Assembly: GCA_030710605.1 (NCBI GenBank) | Contig: CP092874.1 | Location: forward strand, 75,852,324-75,916,323 | Direction of reading: 5' to 3' | DNA: 64,000 nt | Source: Cordylochernes scorpioides | Lineage: Eukaryota > Arthropoda > Arachnida > Pseudoscorpiones > Chernetidae | Part shown: piece after piece, positions 1 to 9,244 of the stretch | Numbering within the stretch: the first letter of the stretch is position 1 | Layout of the letters: every line of letters starts with the position of its first letter | Made by a program: the position numbers and the translations under genes | Notes under the pieces: model-generated | Told to the model about the DNA's origin: nothing | Databases searched by the model: none | The model's input: only the letters and a program-made list of their open reading frames with translations

Positions 1-2
1 TG

Positions 3-3000
3 GCAAAGCCTTCAGCGACGGCGAAAAGGATCTATGGGCCAGTAAGCCCCAGACAACCAAGTGGTACGAAAATATCTAAGCCTATTTACAAAGAAGTTGA
101 CCTCGCAAAAAAACCTTATGTTAAGAAACCTATGCCAACAGACAGACCACAGAGCAGTGGTGAAACCTTACCTGAACAGAAATTAGAAGTTGATTTGGCG
201 ATGCCCTTAACTACTACGAAAGGAATATATGGTCCAGTTAGTTTAAGACAACCCAGCAGTGCGAAAATACCTAAGTCAACATACCTAGAAGTAGATTTAG
301 CCAAAAGACCTAAACCAGAGTCACCCAAGACAGCAGAAACATCTGAAATTACCAAAGAAAGTATACCTGAAAGAAGTCTAGAAGTCGATCTAGCAAAACG
401 AACTCTTGCAAGGGAACCTAAATCATCAGTCAAACCTCAGAAAAGCAAAGAAAGAACAAGCAGGCCGAAACTACAAGTTGATCTAGCAAATAGACCACGC
501 GCAAAAGTGCCTAGACCAACAGCCAAGTCCCAGACAAGCGGCGAGAGCATACCTAAACAAAAACAAGAAGTTGAATCATCTAAGCGAGCGGATACAATGG
601 TACCAAAATCTAATCTTAAACCTCAGGATAGCAAAGAATATCCTTCAAAGCCTACGTTGGAAGTAGATCTTGCCACACCACCTTCTACTAAAAATACCTA
701 TGGGCCAATCAGTCATAGACAACCTCATGAATCAAAATTATCCAAGTCCACCTACAAAGAGGTCAATTTAGCAAAACCACCAATAGCAAAGGTACCTAAA
801 ACAAAATACAAACCGAAAGGTAGTGATGAAAGCATATCTAAGAGAAAACTTGAGGTAGATTTAGCAAGACGTCCTCGTGCAAAATCAATTAAACCAAAGC
901 CTAAAATCATGATCAGCAAAGAAAGTTTAACTGAACATGAGCTAGAGGTGAATTCAGAAAAGCCCCCAGCTTATAGCAAAAGTATCTATGAACATACGTT
1001 ACCGGTAGATTCAAAGTTATCCAAGTCAGCATATGCAGATGACAGTGTAACAAAAAAACTTTATACGAAAGCATTACAAACAAATATTCCTGAACAATCA
1101 TATCAACAACCTAGCTATTTAAAAATGACCAAGCCGATGTATAAAGAAGTCGATTTAGCCAAAAAGCCTCACGTAAAGATTCCTAGATCTAGGGTTCAAA
1201 AAGGAGGAAACAGCGAAACCCTTTCCAGAGCTCATTTACAAGTAGATTTATCAAAAAGACCTAAAGCTAGAGTTCCTAAGATGAAACCTAAAGCACAAGT
1301 CAGTGGAGAGAGTAGCACCCAAATATCATCTTCAGTAGATTTAGAAAAACGGCCTAAAACAAAACCGAAAATAGAAAGCAGTACAGGAAGCATAACCCAA
1401 CCTACTTTGTCTGTGGATTTGACAAAACGACCGCACGCAAAAGTTCCTAAACCAAAGCCTAAAACACAAAGCAGTGCAGAAGGCATAACCCAACCTACTT
1501 TGTCTGTGGATTTGGCAAAACGACCGCAAGCAAAAGTTCCTAAACCAAAGCCTAAAACACAAAGCAGTGCAGAAAACATAACTCAACCTACATTTTCGGT
1601 GGATTTGGCCAAACGACGACACGCAAAAATTCCTAAACCAAAGCCTAAAATACAAAGCAGTGCAGAAAGTATAACCCAGCCTACTTTGTCTGTGGATTTG
1701 GCAAAACGACCGCAAGCAAAAACTCCTAAAGCAAAGCCTAAAACACAAAGCAGTGCAGAAAGTATAACCCAGCCTACTTTGTCTGTGGATTTGGCAAAAC
1801 GACCGCTCGCAAAAATTCCTAAACCAAAGCCTAAAACACAAATCAGGGCAGAAAGTATAACCCAGCCTACTTTGTCTGTGGATTTGACAAAACGACCGCA
1901 AGCAAAAGTTCCTAAACCAAAGCCTAAAACACAAAGCAGTGCAGAAAGTATAACCCAGCCTACTTTGTCTGTGGATTTGACAAAACGACCGCAAGCAAAA
2001 GTTCCTAAACCAAAGCCTAAACCACAAAGCAGTGCAGAAAGTATAACCCAGCCTACTTTGTCTGTGGATTTGACAAAACGACCGCAAGCAAAAACTCCTA
2101 AACCAAAGCCTAAAACACAAAGCAGTGCAGAAAGCATAACTCAACCTACTTTTTCGGTGGATTTGGCAAAACGACCGCACGCAAAAATTCCTAAACCAAA
2201 GCCTAAAACACAAAGCAGTGCAGAAAGTATAACCCAGCCTACTTTGTCTGTGAATTTGACAAAACGACCGCAAGCAAAAGTTCCTAAACCAAAGCCTAAA
2301 ACACAAAGCAGTGCAGAAAGTATAACCCAGCCTACTTTGTCTGTGGATTTGACAAAACGACCGCAAGCAAAAACTCCTAAACCAAAGCCTAAAACACAAA
2401 GCAGTGCAGAAAGCATAACTCAACCTACTTTTTCGGTGGATTTGGCAAAACGACCGCACGCAAAAATTCCTAAACCAAAGCCTAAAACACAAAGCAGTGC
2501 AGAAAGTATAACCCAGCCTACTTTGTCTGTGGATTTGACAAAACGACCGCAAGCAAAAGTTCCTAAACCAAAGCCTAAAACACAAAGCAGTGCAGAAAGT
2601 ATAACTCCGCCTACTTTGTCTGTGGATTTGACAAAACGACCGCAAGCAAAAACTCCTAAACCAAAGCCTAAAACACAGAGCAGTGCAGAAAGCATAACTC
2701 AACCTACTTTTTCGGTGGATTTGGCAAAACGACCGCTCGCAAAAATTCCTAAACCAAAGCCTAAAACACAAATCAGGGCAGAAAGTATAACCCAGCCTAC
2801 TTTGTCTGTGGATTTGACAAAACGACCGCAAGCAAAAGTTCCTAAACCAAAGCCTAAAACACAAAGCAGTGCAGAAAGTATAACTCCGCCTACTTTGTCT
2901 GTGGATTTAGCAAAACAACCGCAAGAAAAATTTATTCAAACAAAATATCAACAAAAGAGTACTGAGAGTCAATATCGACCTAAAATGGAGGTATATGCAG

Positions 3001-4202
3001 CAAAACAACCAAAACCCGCCATAAATTCTCGTCCAAAATATGGCACCCCGCCAGATGATGTTTCCAAATCTGTTTATAAAGAGGTTGATCTATCGAATAG
3101 ACCTCAGATAAAAGTTCCCAAAACTACTTCTAGAATACGGAGCCACGGTGAAGGTGTATCAAAACATAAGCTACAGGTAGATTTGGCAAAGTCTCCTCAA
3201 ACATCAAGAAAAATTCTTGATCAAAGGTCCAGTAAAAGACATGATGAAAAGAAAATAATCGAGTCAACACACAAAGAATTTGCTTTGGAAAATATTTTGC
3301 ATGTTCCAAAGCATAGAGCTCCAACTCAGCAAAAAGAAGAAAACAGGGCCGAAAACATTCATCAATCAAAGCACCTACATGTAGATTTTGCTAAATTTTC
3401 AGAACCGAAGCATCATAAAGAACACTATTTGAAAGTCAAAAGTAATGAACAAAAGCCTTTAATTTCTAGAATAATATCCCCACTATACTCAGCTAGTCTT
3501 AGCGGAATCGCGAGAGAGCATAAGCATCTGGAGGTAGATTTAGCAAAAAAGCCCGTAATCGAAGGCGTCAATCGCGAAACAAAACATGTTGCCCAAACGC
3601 GAGTTAATGAGGCCAAAGAGAAGAAATATCTGGAAATAGCACTAGCAAAAGATCACGGAACTATAAAAGGTGACAGTCCAGAAATTATTTACAAATTTGT
3701 GGAAGGATCATCTCATGCAGAAACCAAACGGGCTAAATACCAACGTCAAAATTCTTCTTCATCACCCGGGAGCAGGAAACATTCTACAAAAGGTGACGAG
3801 GCAATTTCTGTTGAATTTGGAACAAAACCTAAAAGTGGTACAAAGACACTAAAGTCCGCCTCATCCACAGGTAAAATCCGACAAATAAAATCTTTTCAAA
3901 TGGATTTAGCAGGAGAACCATCTGACCGATTAAGATCTACAAGAGTTCCCGTTGGTGCCAAAAAGGAAGCAGTACTTGGTGAATCCAGAGCTGAATCTGC
4001 TGTGGTGACTTTCATATTCGATAAACGTGGGAGATCATCTTCGTCTAGAAGAACTGCCAGAATGGACAAACCGCGGGTATCGATCCTTCAATATCCTTCA
4101 TCCAGCCCAGTTTACACTGAGGAACTCTACTTAGCACCAAGAGCCACGCAACATGTGGACTTGCTTTATGTCAAATCTAATTATGATCTTTCTTTGATTT
4201 GA
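3..4202 (+). CDS. Lys/Pro-rich tandem-repeat protein, 3' part
   Basis: A frame of 1,399 codons enters from upstream: it is open from base 3, has no stop before the first in-window ATG at 132, and ends at TGA 4200-4202. This is therefore the 3' part, probably a large last exon, of a gene that starts outside the window. The product is basic and rich in Lys, Pro, Ser and Thr. It is built of degenerate ~31-residue units around the motif VDLAKRP followed by K.PK; residues about 464-959 counted from base 3 form an exact array. A second recurring module is YGP(I/V)S.RQP followed by KS.Y.EVDLAK. The last ~400 residues are largely non-repetitive and Ser/Arg/Lys-rich. No signal peptide or membrane segment is visible in this part. 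I do not recognise the family; the composition suggests a disordered, possibly elastic (PEVK-like) or cytoskeletal protein, which is only a guess. The uninterrupted frame through 16 repeat units argues for a functional gene. Confidence 0.8.
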   Translation, partial: AKPSATAKRIYGPVSPRQPSGTKISKPIYKEVDLAKKPYVKKPMPTDRPQSSGETLPEQKLEVDLAMPLTTTKGIYGPVSLRQPSSAKIPKSTYLEVDLAKRPKPESPKTAETSEITKESIPERSLEVDLAKRTLAREPKSSVKPQKSKERTSRPKLQVDLANRPRAKVPRPTAKSQTSGESIPKQKQEVESSKRADTMVPKSNLKPQDSKEYPSKPTLEVDLATPPSTKNTYGPISHRQPHESKLSKSTYKEVNLAKPPIAKVPKTKYKPKGSDESISKRKLEVDLARRPRAKSIKPKPKIMISKESLTEHELEVNSEKPPAYSKSIYEHTLPVDSKLSKSAYADDSVTKKLYTKALQTNIPEQSYQQPSYLKMTKPMYKEVDLAKKPHVKIPRSRVQKGGNSETLSRAHLQVDLSKRPKARVPKMKPKAQVSGESSTQISSSVDLEKRPKTKPKIESSTGSITQPTLSVDLTKRPHAKVPKPKPKTQSSAEGITQPTLSVDLAKRPQAKVPKPKPKTQSSAENITQPTFSVDLAKRRHAKIPKPKPKIQSSAESITQPTLSVDLAKRPQAKTPKAKPKTQSSAESITQPTLSVDLAKRPLAKIPKPKPKTQIRAESITQPTLSVDLTKRPQAKVPKPKPKTQSSAESITQPTLSVDLTKRPQAKVPKPKPKPQSSAESITQPTLSVDLTKRPQAKTPKPKPKTQSSAESITQPTFSVDLAKRPHAKIPKPKPKTQSSAESITQPTLSVNLTKRPQAKVPKPKPKTQSSAESITQPTLSVDLTKRPQAKTPKPKPKTQSSAESITQPTFSVDLAKRPHAKIPKPKPKTQSSAESITQPTLSVDLTKRPQAKVPKPKPKTQSSAESITPPTLSVDLTKRPQAKTPKPKPKTQSSAESITQPTFSVDLAKRPLAKIPKPKPKTQIRAESITQPTLSVDLTKRPQAKVPKPKPKTQSSAESITPPTLSVDLAKQPQEKFIQTKYQQKSTESQYRPKMEVYAAKQPKPAINSRPKYGTPPDDVSKSVYKEVDLSNRPQIKVPKTTSRIRSHGEGVSKHKLQVDLAKSPQTSRKILDQRSSKRHDEKKIIESTHKEFALENILHVPKHRAPTQQKEENRAENIHQSKHLHVDFAKFSEPKHHKEHYLKVKSNEQKPLISRIISPLYSASLSGIAREHKHLEVDLAKKPVIEGVNRETKHVAQTRVNEAKEKKYLEIALAKDHGTIKGDSPEIIYKFVEGSSHAETKRAKYQRQNSSSSPGSRKHSTKGDEAISVEFGTKPKSGTKTLKSASSTGKIRQIKSFQMDLAGEPSDRLRSTRVPVGAKKEAVLGESRAESAVVTFIFDKRGRSSSSRRTARMDKPRVSILQYPSSSPVYTEELYLAPRATQHVDLLYVKSNYDLSLI
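1392..2926 (+). repeat. 93-bp coding tandem repeat, 16 full units plus a partial one
   Basis: Sixteen units of exactly 93 bp (31 codons) run from 1392 to 2879, followed by a decaying seventeenth. The unit peptide begins ITQPTLSVDL and ends in KPKPKTQSSAES. Units fall into three types by the residues after KRP: HAKI (with PTF), QAKV and QAKT. From about unit 9 the order HAKI-QAKV-QAKT recurs, giving a 279-bp higher-order repeat. Units 5 and 15 share the variant LAKI...TQIRAES, as expected from duplication of a block or gene conversion. All units preserve the frame. Confidence 0.95.
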
Positions 4203-4233
4203 ACTCTTCTACTTCCGAGATGGAACATGTGAA

Positions 4234-4239
4234 AATAAA
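4234..4239 (+). promoter_or_regulatory. polyadenylation signal AATAAA
   Basis: AATAAA lies 32 bases after the TGA stop of the repeat-protein gene, so the 3' UTR would be short and the coding frame probably ends in the terminal exon. The hexamer is seen directly; use is inferred. Confidence 0.6.
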
Positions 4240-4559
4240 ATTCGTTCAATATCTACTTGGTGATTATATATTTCATTGTTAGGTTCAGTAGTAGGTGTAA
4301 CCGAAGATGGAGAGAGACACGTGACAACATCATTTCCTTCACCCCAAACACGCTCTAATTTGAGTCACTCAGCCAATTCCTATAGCAATAGCCTCTTCCC
4401 TCAAAATAGACGCTAAAACTAAGCGCGATCAGAAGTTTAAAAATAATCAGAGTTCATGGATACTAACAATTTTGGTTCCTTAAGCGATTTCGCCCGTTTA
4501 ACATGCAACTATCAACGAAAATATTCACGTTTTTGATCATTTTGCTGAATGGGTGACAA

Positions 4560-4885
4560 TCTGAAGGTGGAAATTTTGCCGGGAGGATATATAAATTTCC
4601 ATCAATATTTTAGCCATAAATTTGGCCTAGCGACTTTGCCAGCTAAACCCCTCTTTGGCAGATTGTCAAGATTCCATTAGATCTCGTGTGAATCTCATGG
4701 AATAAAGTCCGCCCTAGACTGACGAGGCCCATTATCCCGAAACCATGGTCTCTAGTTGGACGCTTTTCAGTTTGCCAAAGCTGGTGTTGTGGCTTTGTCA
4801 CCGACCCGAGGCCGCTAGTTTGCGGCGACGGTCAATAGATGGCGTCTGGTTTTGACGGGAGAGGTGACCCATGTCTCTTTAAATC
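4560..4885. repeat. degenerate copy of the foldback element at 31936-32238
   Basis: The segment around 4735-4875 (with CCGACCCGAGGCCGCTAG and TCAATAGATGGCGTCT) matches the right half of the long inverted-repeat element at 31936-32238. An upstream piece near 4580 (TTTTGCCGGGAGG) matches in opposite orientation sequence just outside that element's right end near 32250. It is diverged and lacks an intact left arm. It has no coding capacity. Between 4240 and 4560 I see nothing recognisable. Confidence 0.6.
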
Positions 4886-5199
4886 TCAAGGTGATGATAC
4901 AAAAAGGTAAATTCTATGTTACATTGCGACATCATCAGATTACGGAATTTATCACAAGAAGGATGAATTTATAAACAAGGAACAATTAACAGTGCTATTT
5001 GTGGATTGTCAAAATCACTTGTTGGTTGGGAGTTGGCATAAAAAGGAATCTATACACACATATAAACTGTTCTTGAGTTATATATTTCCCGGGACGTTTG
5101 GGTAATCTACTCTCACCTTCCTCAGAGGAATAAATTCTTGAATTGTAACTTTTATCCTCTAGGAAAGCTCGAATTCAACACCATATAGACTGGGAAATA

Positions 5200-5393
5200 C
5201 AAGGTTCTCCCAAAAGTTCGTAAACACTTGCAAAAATTGAAATACCAATATTATTCGCCGTTATTTATAATGTCTTTGTTTTATTCATAACGTAATTGTA
5301 TTTTACGTATTATTATGTATTCGCCGTAATAAATTATTCGCCAAGTATTAAGAAAAGCGTTTTTAAAAAACACGAACTTTTGGGACAACCTTA
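5200..5393. mobile_element. 194-bp MITE with mariner-type ends
   Basis: Left end (from 5201) AAGGTTCTCCCAAAAGTTCG and right end (reverse complement of 5372-5392) AAGGTTGTCCCAAAAGTTCG match at all but one position. The element is flanked by TA on both sides (5198-5199 and 5394-5395), the Tc1/mariner target duplication. The interior is AT-rich and non-coding, so this is a non-autonomous derivative. Ends and TA are seen; the superfamily follows from them. Confidence 0.8.
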
Positions 5394-6289
5394 TAAATAA
5401 TCCAAGAACGGTTAATAACTCTAAATTATTTTTTACCTTATATTTTAGAGATAGCATGGTAATTACCAATTTATTCCTCTGGCCCGTATAGGGAATTCCT
5501 GCCGGTGGTGGGCCATAATAAGCCAGTACAAAGATTGCTAGGGTACTATGACGAACTGAAGAAGTATTTATATATAATTTCATTGTACTTCCTGACCACG
5601 TAAATGAATGGTGCTAATTGCCTACTGCCATCTATCGGAAATATCAAATGACTTGTTTTTATTCTTAATTTTCAGAGAGAATGGGCCAATACCCATTGAA
5701 TTATGAAGAAAAGTTTACACATATGCTTTCTGGACTGTTGGGCTTCGTCATCGTGGTTCAGGTTGGACGTGGAACACCAACAAAGGAGAGATATTCAACC
5801 TTTATTTTTAATTCCAGAATTTCAAGTCGTAGGATTGTAAAAATTATTTTTAAAAATTTGAAAAGAAATCAAGGCGATGTATTAAAATACGCCTCCAGCC
5901 TTCAGATTGCACTATCAGGAAGGGACATTACAATATATAGCTCCCTGAGCTTCATCTCTACTTATAAACTATTTTTTAAGATATTGTCGCGGAGATAAAT
6001 GAAGCAAGGGCAGATTTGGGAATAATTAATTTATCATAAAAGGTATTTACCTTTTAGTTTTCCAATAAATTATATACAAGAGGTATTTATAGGAAGAGAG
6101 AGATTGAGATTGAAACTGATTTATTACAATGTCCATATAAGATTATATAAGGTTAAATACATGAATATAAGTAAGATTATAAAATGATAAATAACGAATA
6201 AATAGATTTAAATATAAACAATACTTTGATAAATATACATATATATAAAATATATACAGTCTCCATCTACCGCGGGAAAGACTCCGCCA
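5394..6289. other. AT-rich intergenic stretch, no recognisable gene
   Basis: The only notable open frame is 5681-5998 (+, 105 codons, starting MGQYPLNYEEKF). It has no domain I recognise, no upstream signals and no matching copy in the window, so I do not call it a gene. The rest is low-complexity AT-rich DNA. Confidence 0.5.
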
Positions 6290-6518
6290 CCGATGGACTG
6301 CGAGAGTTAATTGAGAGAGAGTCTGATAATATAACAACTTATCCCAAGGTAAAATAATAATAATGAGAGTGGTCAGCCACCGAGGCGTCTTGTTCTCCAT
6401 ATTTGCCGATAAGATTCCGAGAACCCCTTACACCTGTGGTCGTCCCCCCGGAGTCCAGTGATGATTAACGGGTGTCCCATGGAGCTTTCTGTGGCTGTGG
6501 TTGTAGAGTTACTTGACA
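6290..6518 (-). repeat. diverged solo LTR related to the gypsy-2 LTR
   Basis: Read on the minus strand from 6518 it begins TGTCAAG and contains CTCCATGGGACACCCGTTAA, CACTGGACTCCGGGG and GGGGTTCTCGGAATC, matching in order the LTRs at 43862-44110 and 48866-49118. It is clearly older than those copies and its far end is indistinct. No internal region adjoins it. Confidence 0.7.
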
Positions 6519-6962
6519 ATATATATATATATTATATTTAAAAAAAAAATGATAAGATATTATTGTTTTGGATCATCTTGGTGATTATGGTATGGAGTTA
6601 TTTGCTGGTTATTTTTGGTATTAAATGATATTGGTGATGCAGTCGTGGCTAGAATCTTGAAAATGAAATAATAAAAATACTAAAGATTAGAAATTGCTTT
6701 AATTGAGCTAAGAAATATAAAAACATAATTGGATAAAAGTATTGCCTGGCTTAAGGCGTAAGAATAAAAAAAGAAAAGCTTATTTACATAATGTACAAAA
6801 GTTTTGGGTCGGCCAACGGGGAAGAACAACAACGAGATTTTATAGGGGAAGCATGACCTCTGGCGGTCGATTTAAGCAGAGTATTTTAATCTATGAAATT
6901 ATAATTTTAAATAAAATAATATTTTTATATAACATTTTAAATAATATCTTAATATAACATAT
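6519..6962 (+). repeat. ~440-bp dispersed repeat, copy 1 of 2
   Basis: This matches the reverse complement of 61935-62376 along its length, including TTTTGGATCAT near the start, GGTGATGCAGTCGTGG, TTTGGGTCGGCCAACGGGG and ATGACCTCTGGCGGTCGATT. A small frame inside it (6742-6957) is not conserved in the other copy, so I do not call a gene. It could be an LTR or a short non-autonomous element; its ends merge into (TA)n, leaving the class open. The Penelope-like element begins immediately to its right. Confidence 0.65.
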
Positions 6963-8475
6963 ATATAGTGTAAAAACTATATAATAAAAATATAACAGTG
7001 ATTCTACATTTAAAACTTAAGGAGCAAACTGATAAGAATGATAAATCATATCAAGTAGATTTGGTTAGATTAGCAAGCTAAATCTAAATTAATTATAAAA
7101 ATAAATAGTTGTATAGTTTTATAGTTAAGTATTCTATTAAAATTATCTTAATTATTTTGATTATTTAAATTCAAATTATAAAATTAGTAAATTGTTATTA
7201 TTTAGTATAGATAGAGAGAAAAAAAAAATCCTTTACTTCTAAAACATCATCTAGTTAATTATATATTTATAATTAATAACAATAAAATTTAACAAAGTAA
7301 CGTCTTTTGCATCGGCTTTTACACGTCATTTAGACATACTCTAATCCTTTATATAGAATAATCGAAGTGAGAATATATATAATAGTTAGAAAAAAGAGAG
7401 AAAGACAGAACCATGTACTTTTGATCAAACTAATAATAAGAAGACAAAAAGTTTTGTAAAGAAGGTAGTTAAGATTGTTAGTATATATATATATTTTTAT
7501 AATTTTATATTTTATCGTTTTTTTTTTTAAATGATTTTTTAAATTTTTTTATTTTAAAATATGAATATAAATAGTTGTATTTAGTAATATATCTATATTA
7601 TGAATTAACTTTTGTTATAAGTTTGGTTATTATGTTTTGAAACCCTAATGGTAGACCAGACATATACAAAAAAAATTAAATTGGAGTAATTATTGAAAAA
7701 AGAGGTCTGCTGAACCGGGAATTCTCAAATAGAAGTCCAGCGGCGTTTCATCCCTTCTCTATTACGTCATAGACCTCTTTTCAACCGGATTTTATGTGTT
7801 AATATAAAGTTACTTCAGTGAAACATTTATATGAACAGATATAACAGATATAAGTGTTACCAAATTCTTATTGTGAACCTACCTTGACCGCGCCGCCTTC
7901 AACTGTAAACATCTATTTCTGGATGACACATGTTGTGGGGGGTGGGGGACAAAATTAGATCGTCCATACTGAAGTTTTAGAACAACAAGATATTCCAAGA
8001 AGAAAGAGAAGATAGTTAAGGGAAGAAATCCAAACTTTATAATCTTTACATCCAGTTATATTAAAATAACTGATTCAACACTTAATCATCTTTCAATATT
8101 CCTTTAAAAAGGCAAACTATTAGAGTTTAATAAAGCTATTAATTGTGAAAATTCACTTTTATTTAATTTCCATTTTCCTCCCCAGAAATTGGAGATTAAA
8201 CAAAATGAATTCTATACAATATTACTTTAAAAATCTTGTGAAAAAATCTTCAAATCAGTTATTTAATTTAAGTTTAACTAATTGTTAAAGATTATAAATT
8301 TGTAGTATTTATTATTGAGAGAAATTATAGAAAGTTGATTTAATAAATGGATACTTCCATTTATTTTTTTTTTTTAAGTATTTTATAATTGATATACTGT
8401 TGAAATATTTTACTTGTCTGATACTAAATTTGTTTTTAATAAATTCCATGTTTAAATTTTTAACATCTTCTATGA
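6963..8475 (-). repeat. downstream pseudo-LTR of the Penelope-like element
   Basis: Nearly identical to 15855-17362, differing by a few substitutions and by the lengths of T and TA runs. It includes the RT C-terminal codons (8312-8475) and the 3' UTR. A hairpin of about 14 bp (7693-7708 with 7771-7784; arms TTGAAAAAAGAGGTCT and AGACCTCTTTTCAA) is present in both copies. Confidence 0.9.
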
Positions 8476-9025
8476 AATTTTCTAATATATTATTTATTCT
8501 ATAAAATCTTAGAAATTGACCAAAATATATACCTTTACAACAATTTAATGAAATATTAGAATTCATATTACAGTATTTTATAATATTGAAATTATAATTA
8601 CTTTTTTATTATAAATTTTAATAGCATTATTTGTAAGGTCTATATTTAGGTCTAAAAAGTTAACTTTTTTGTTTCTATAAATTTTTTCATTGTTTTTAAG
8701 TTTCAAGTATTTAGGAGAAATTTTAGGTATTAAGTTTTTGAACTGTGGATTATTAAATATTATGATGTCATCTGCATAACGGAACATTTGCCAGTTAACA
8801 TTATTTTGTAGAAAGTATTCTCTTTCGTACCAGAATAATATTAAGTTTGCTAATAAAGGACTGGAAGAAGTTCCCATGGGAACGCCTTCTGATTGAATAT
8901 ATATTTTATTTTTAAATTCTATATAGTTAAAATTTAAAAATGTTTCCAGTAGAGTTTTTGCTGTTTTAAGATCTAATTTAATTGTTTTATATCTGTTATG
9001 AATAATTTTAATGTGGAAAGTTTTG
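8312..9025 (-). pseudogene. Penelope-like RT, C-terminal half (motifs B and C)
   Basis: Continues the frame interrupted by the R1 insertion. From 9025 downward the frame reads to the motif QSEGVPMGTSSSPLLAN (motif B, about 8830-8885), then FRYADDIIIF (motif C with the catalytic YADD), then VNFLDLNIDL. A frame break at an A6 run near 8600 separates the tail (8312-8566; CCKGIYFGQFLRFYRINN), which is typical of the C-terminal part of Penelope-like RTs. Rejoining the two halves across the R1 target duplication also shows a one-base frame difference. The protein could not be made from this copy. The last ~55 codons lie within the pseudo-LTR. Confidence 0.8.
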
Positions 9026-9244
9026 TCATTAATTAATTAACTTTATTAACATCATGAAACGCGATATCCCAAACTCAGGGATATTTGCGCCAATACATTT
9101 CACTGCATTACAGCAATACGGCTATATACAATCCTGTTCAATTCATTATTTTACATAAATTAACTAAAGAAAATTGTCCAAAGAGAAAAACAAACAACAA
9201 AGCAAAACACACAGAGCAAGCATCGCAGTTCTTTTTTTTTTTTT

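Noticed and set aside
1341..2864. 507-codon minus-strand frame across the 93-bp repeats, and several shorter ones
   Set aside because: The repeat length is a multiple of three, so any stop-free antisense phase of one unit stays open through the array. The peptides are shadows of the plus-strand gene.
5681..5998. 105-codon plus-strand frame
   Set aside because: No homology I recognise, no second copy and AT-rich composition; expected by chance in a window of this size.
7690..7790. SECIS-like hairpin on the minus strand of the pseudo-LTR (ATGA, AAA loop, TGA)
   Set aside because: The stem needs a bulge, the spacing is long, and there is no in-frame TGA for it to serve. Kept only as a hairpin.
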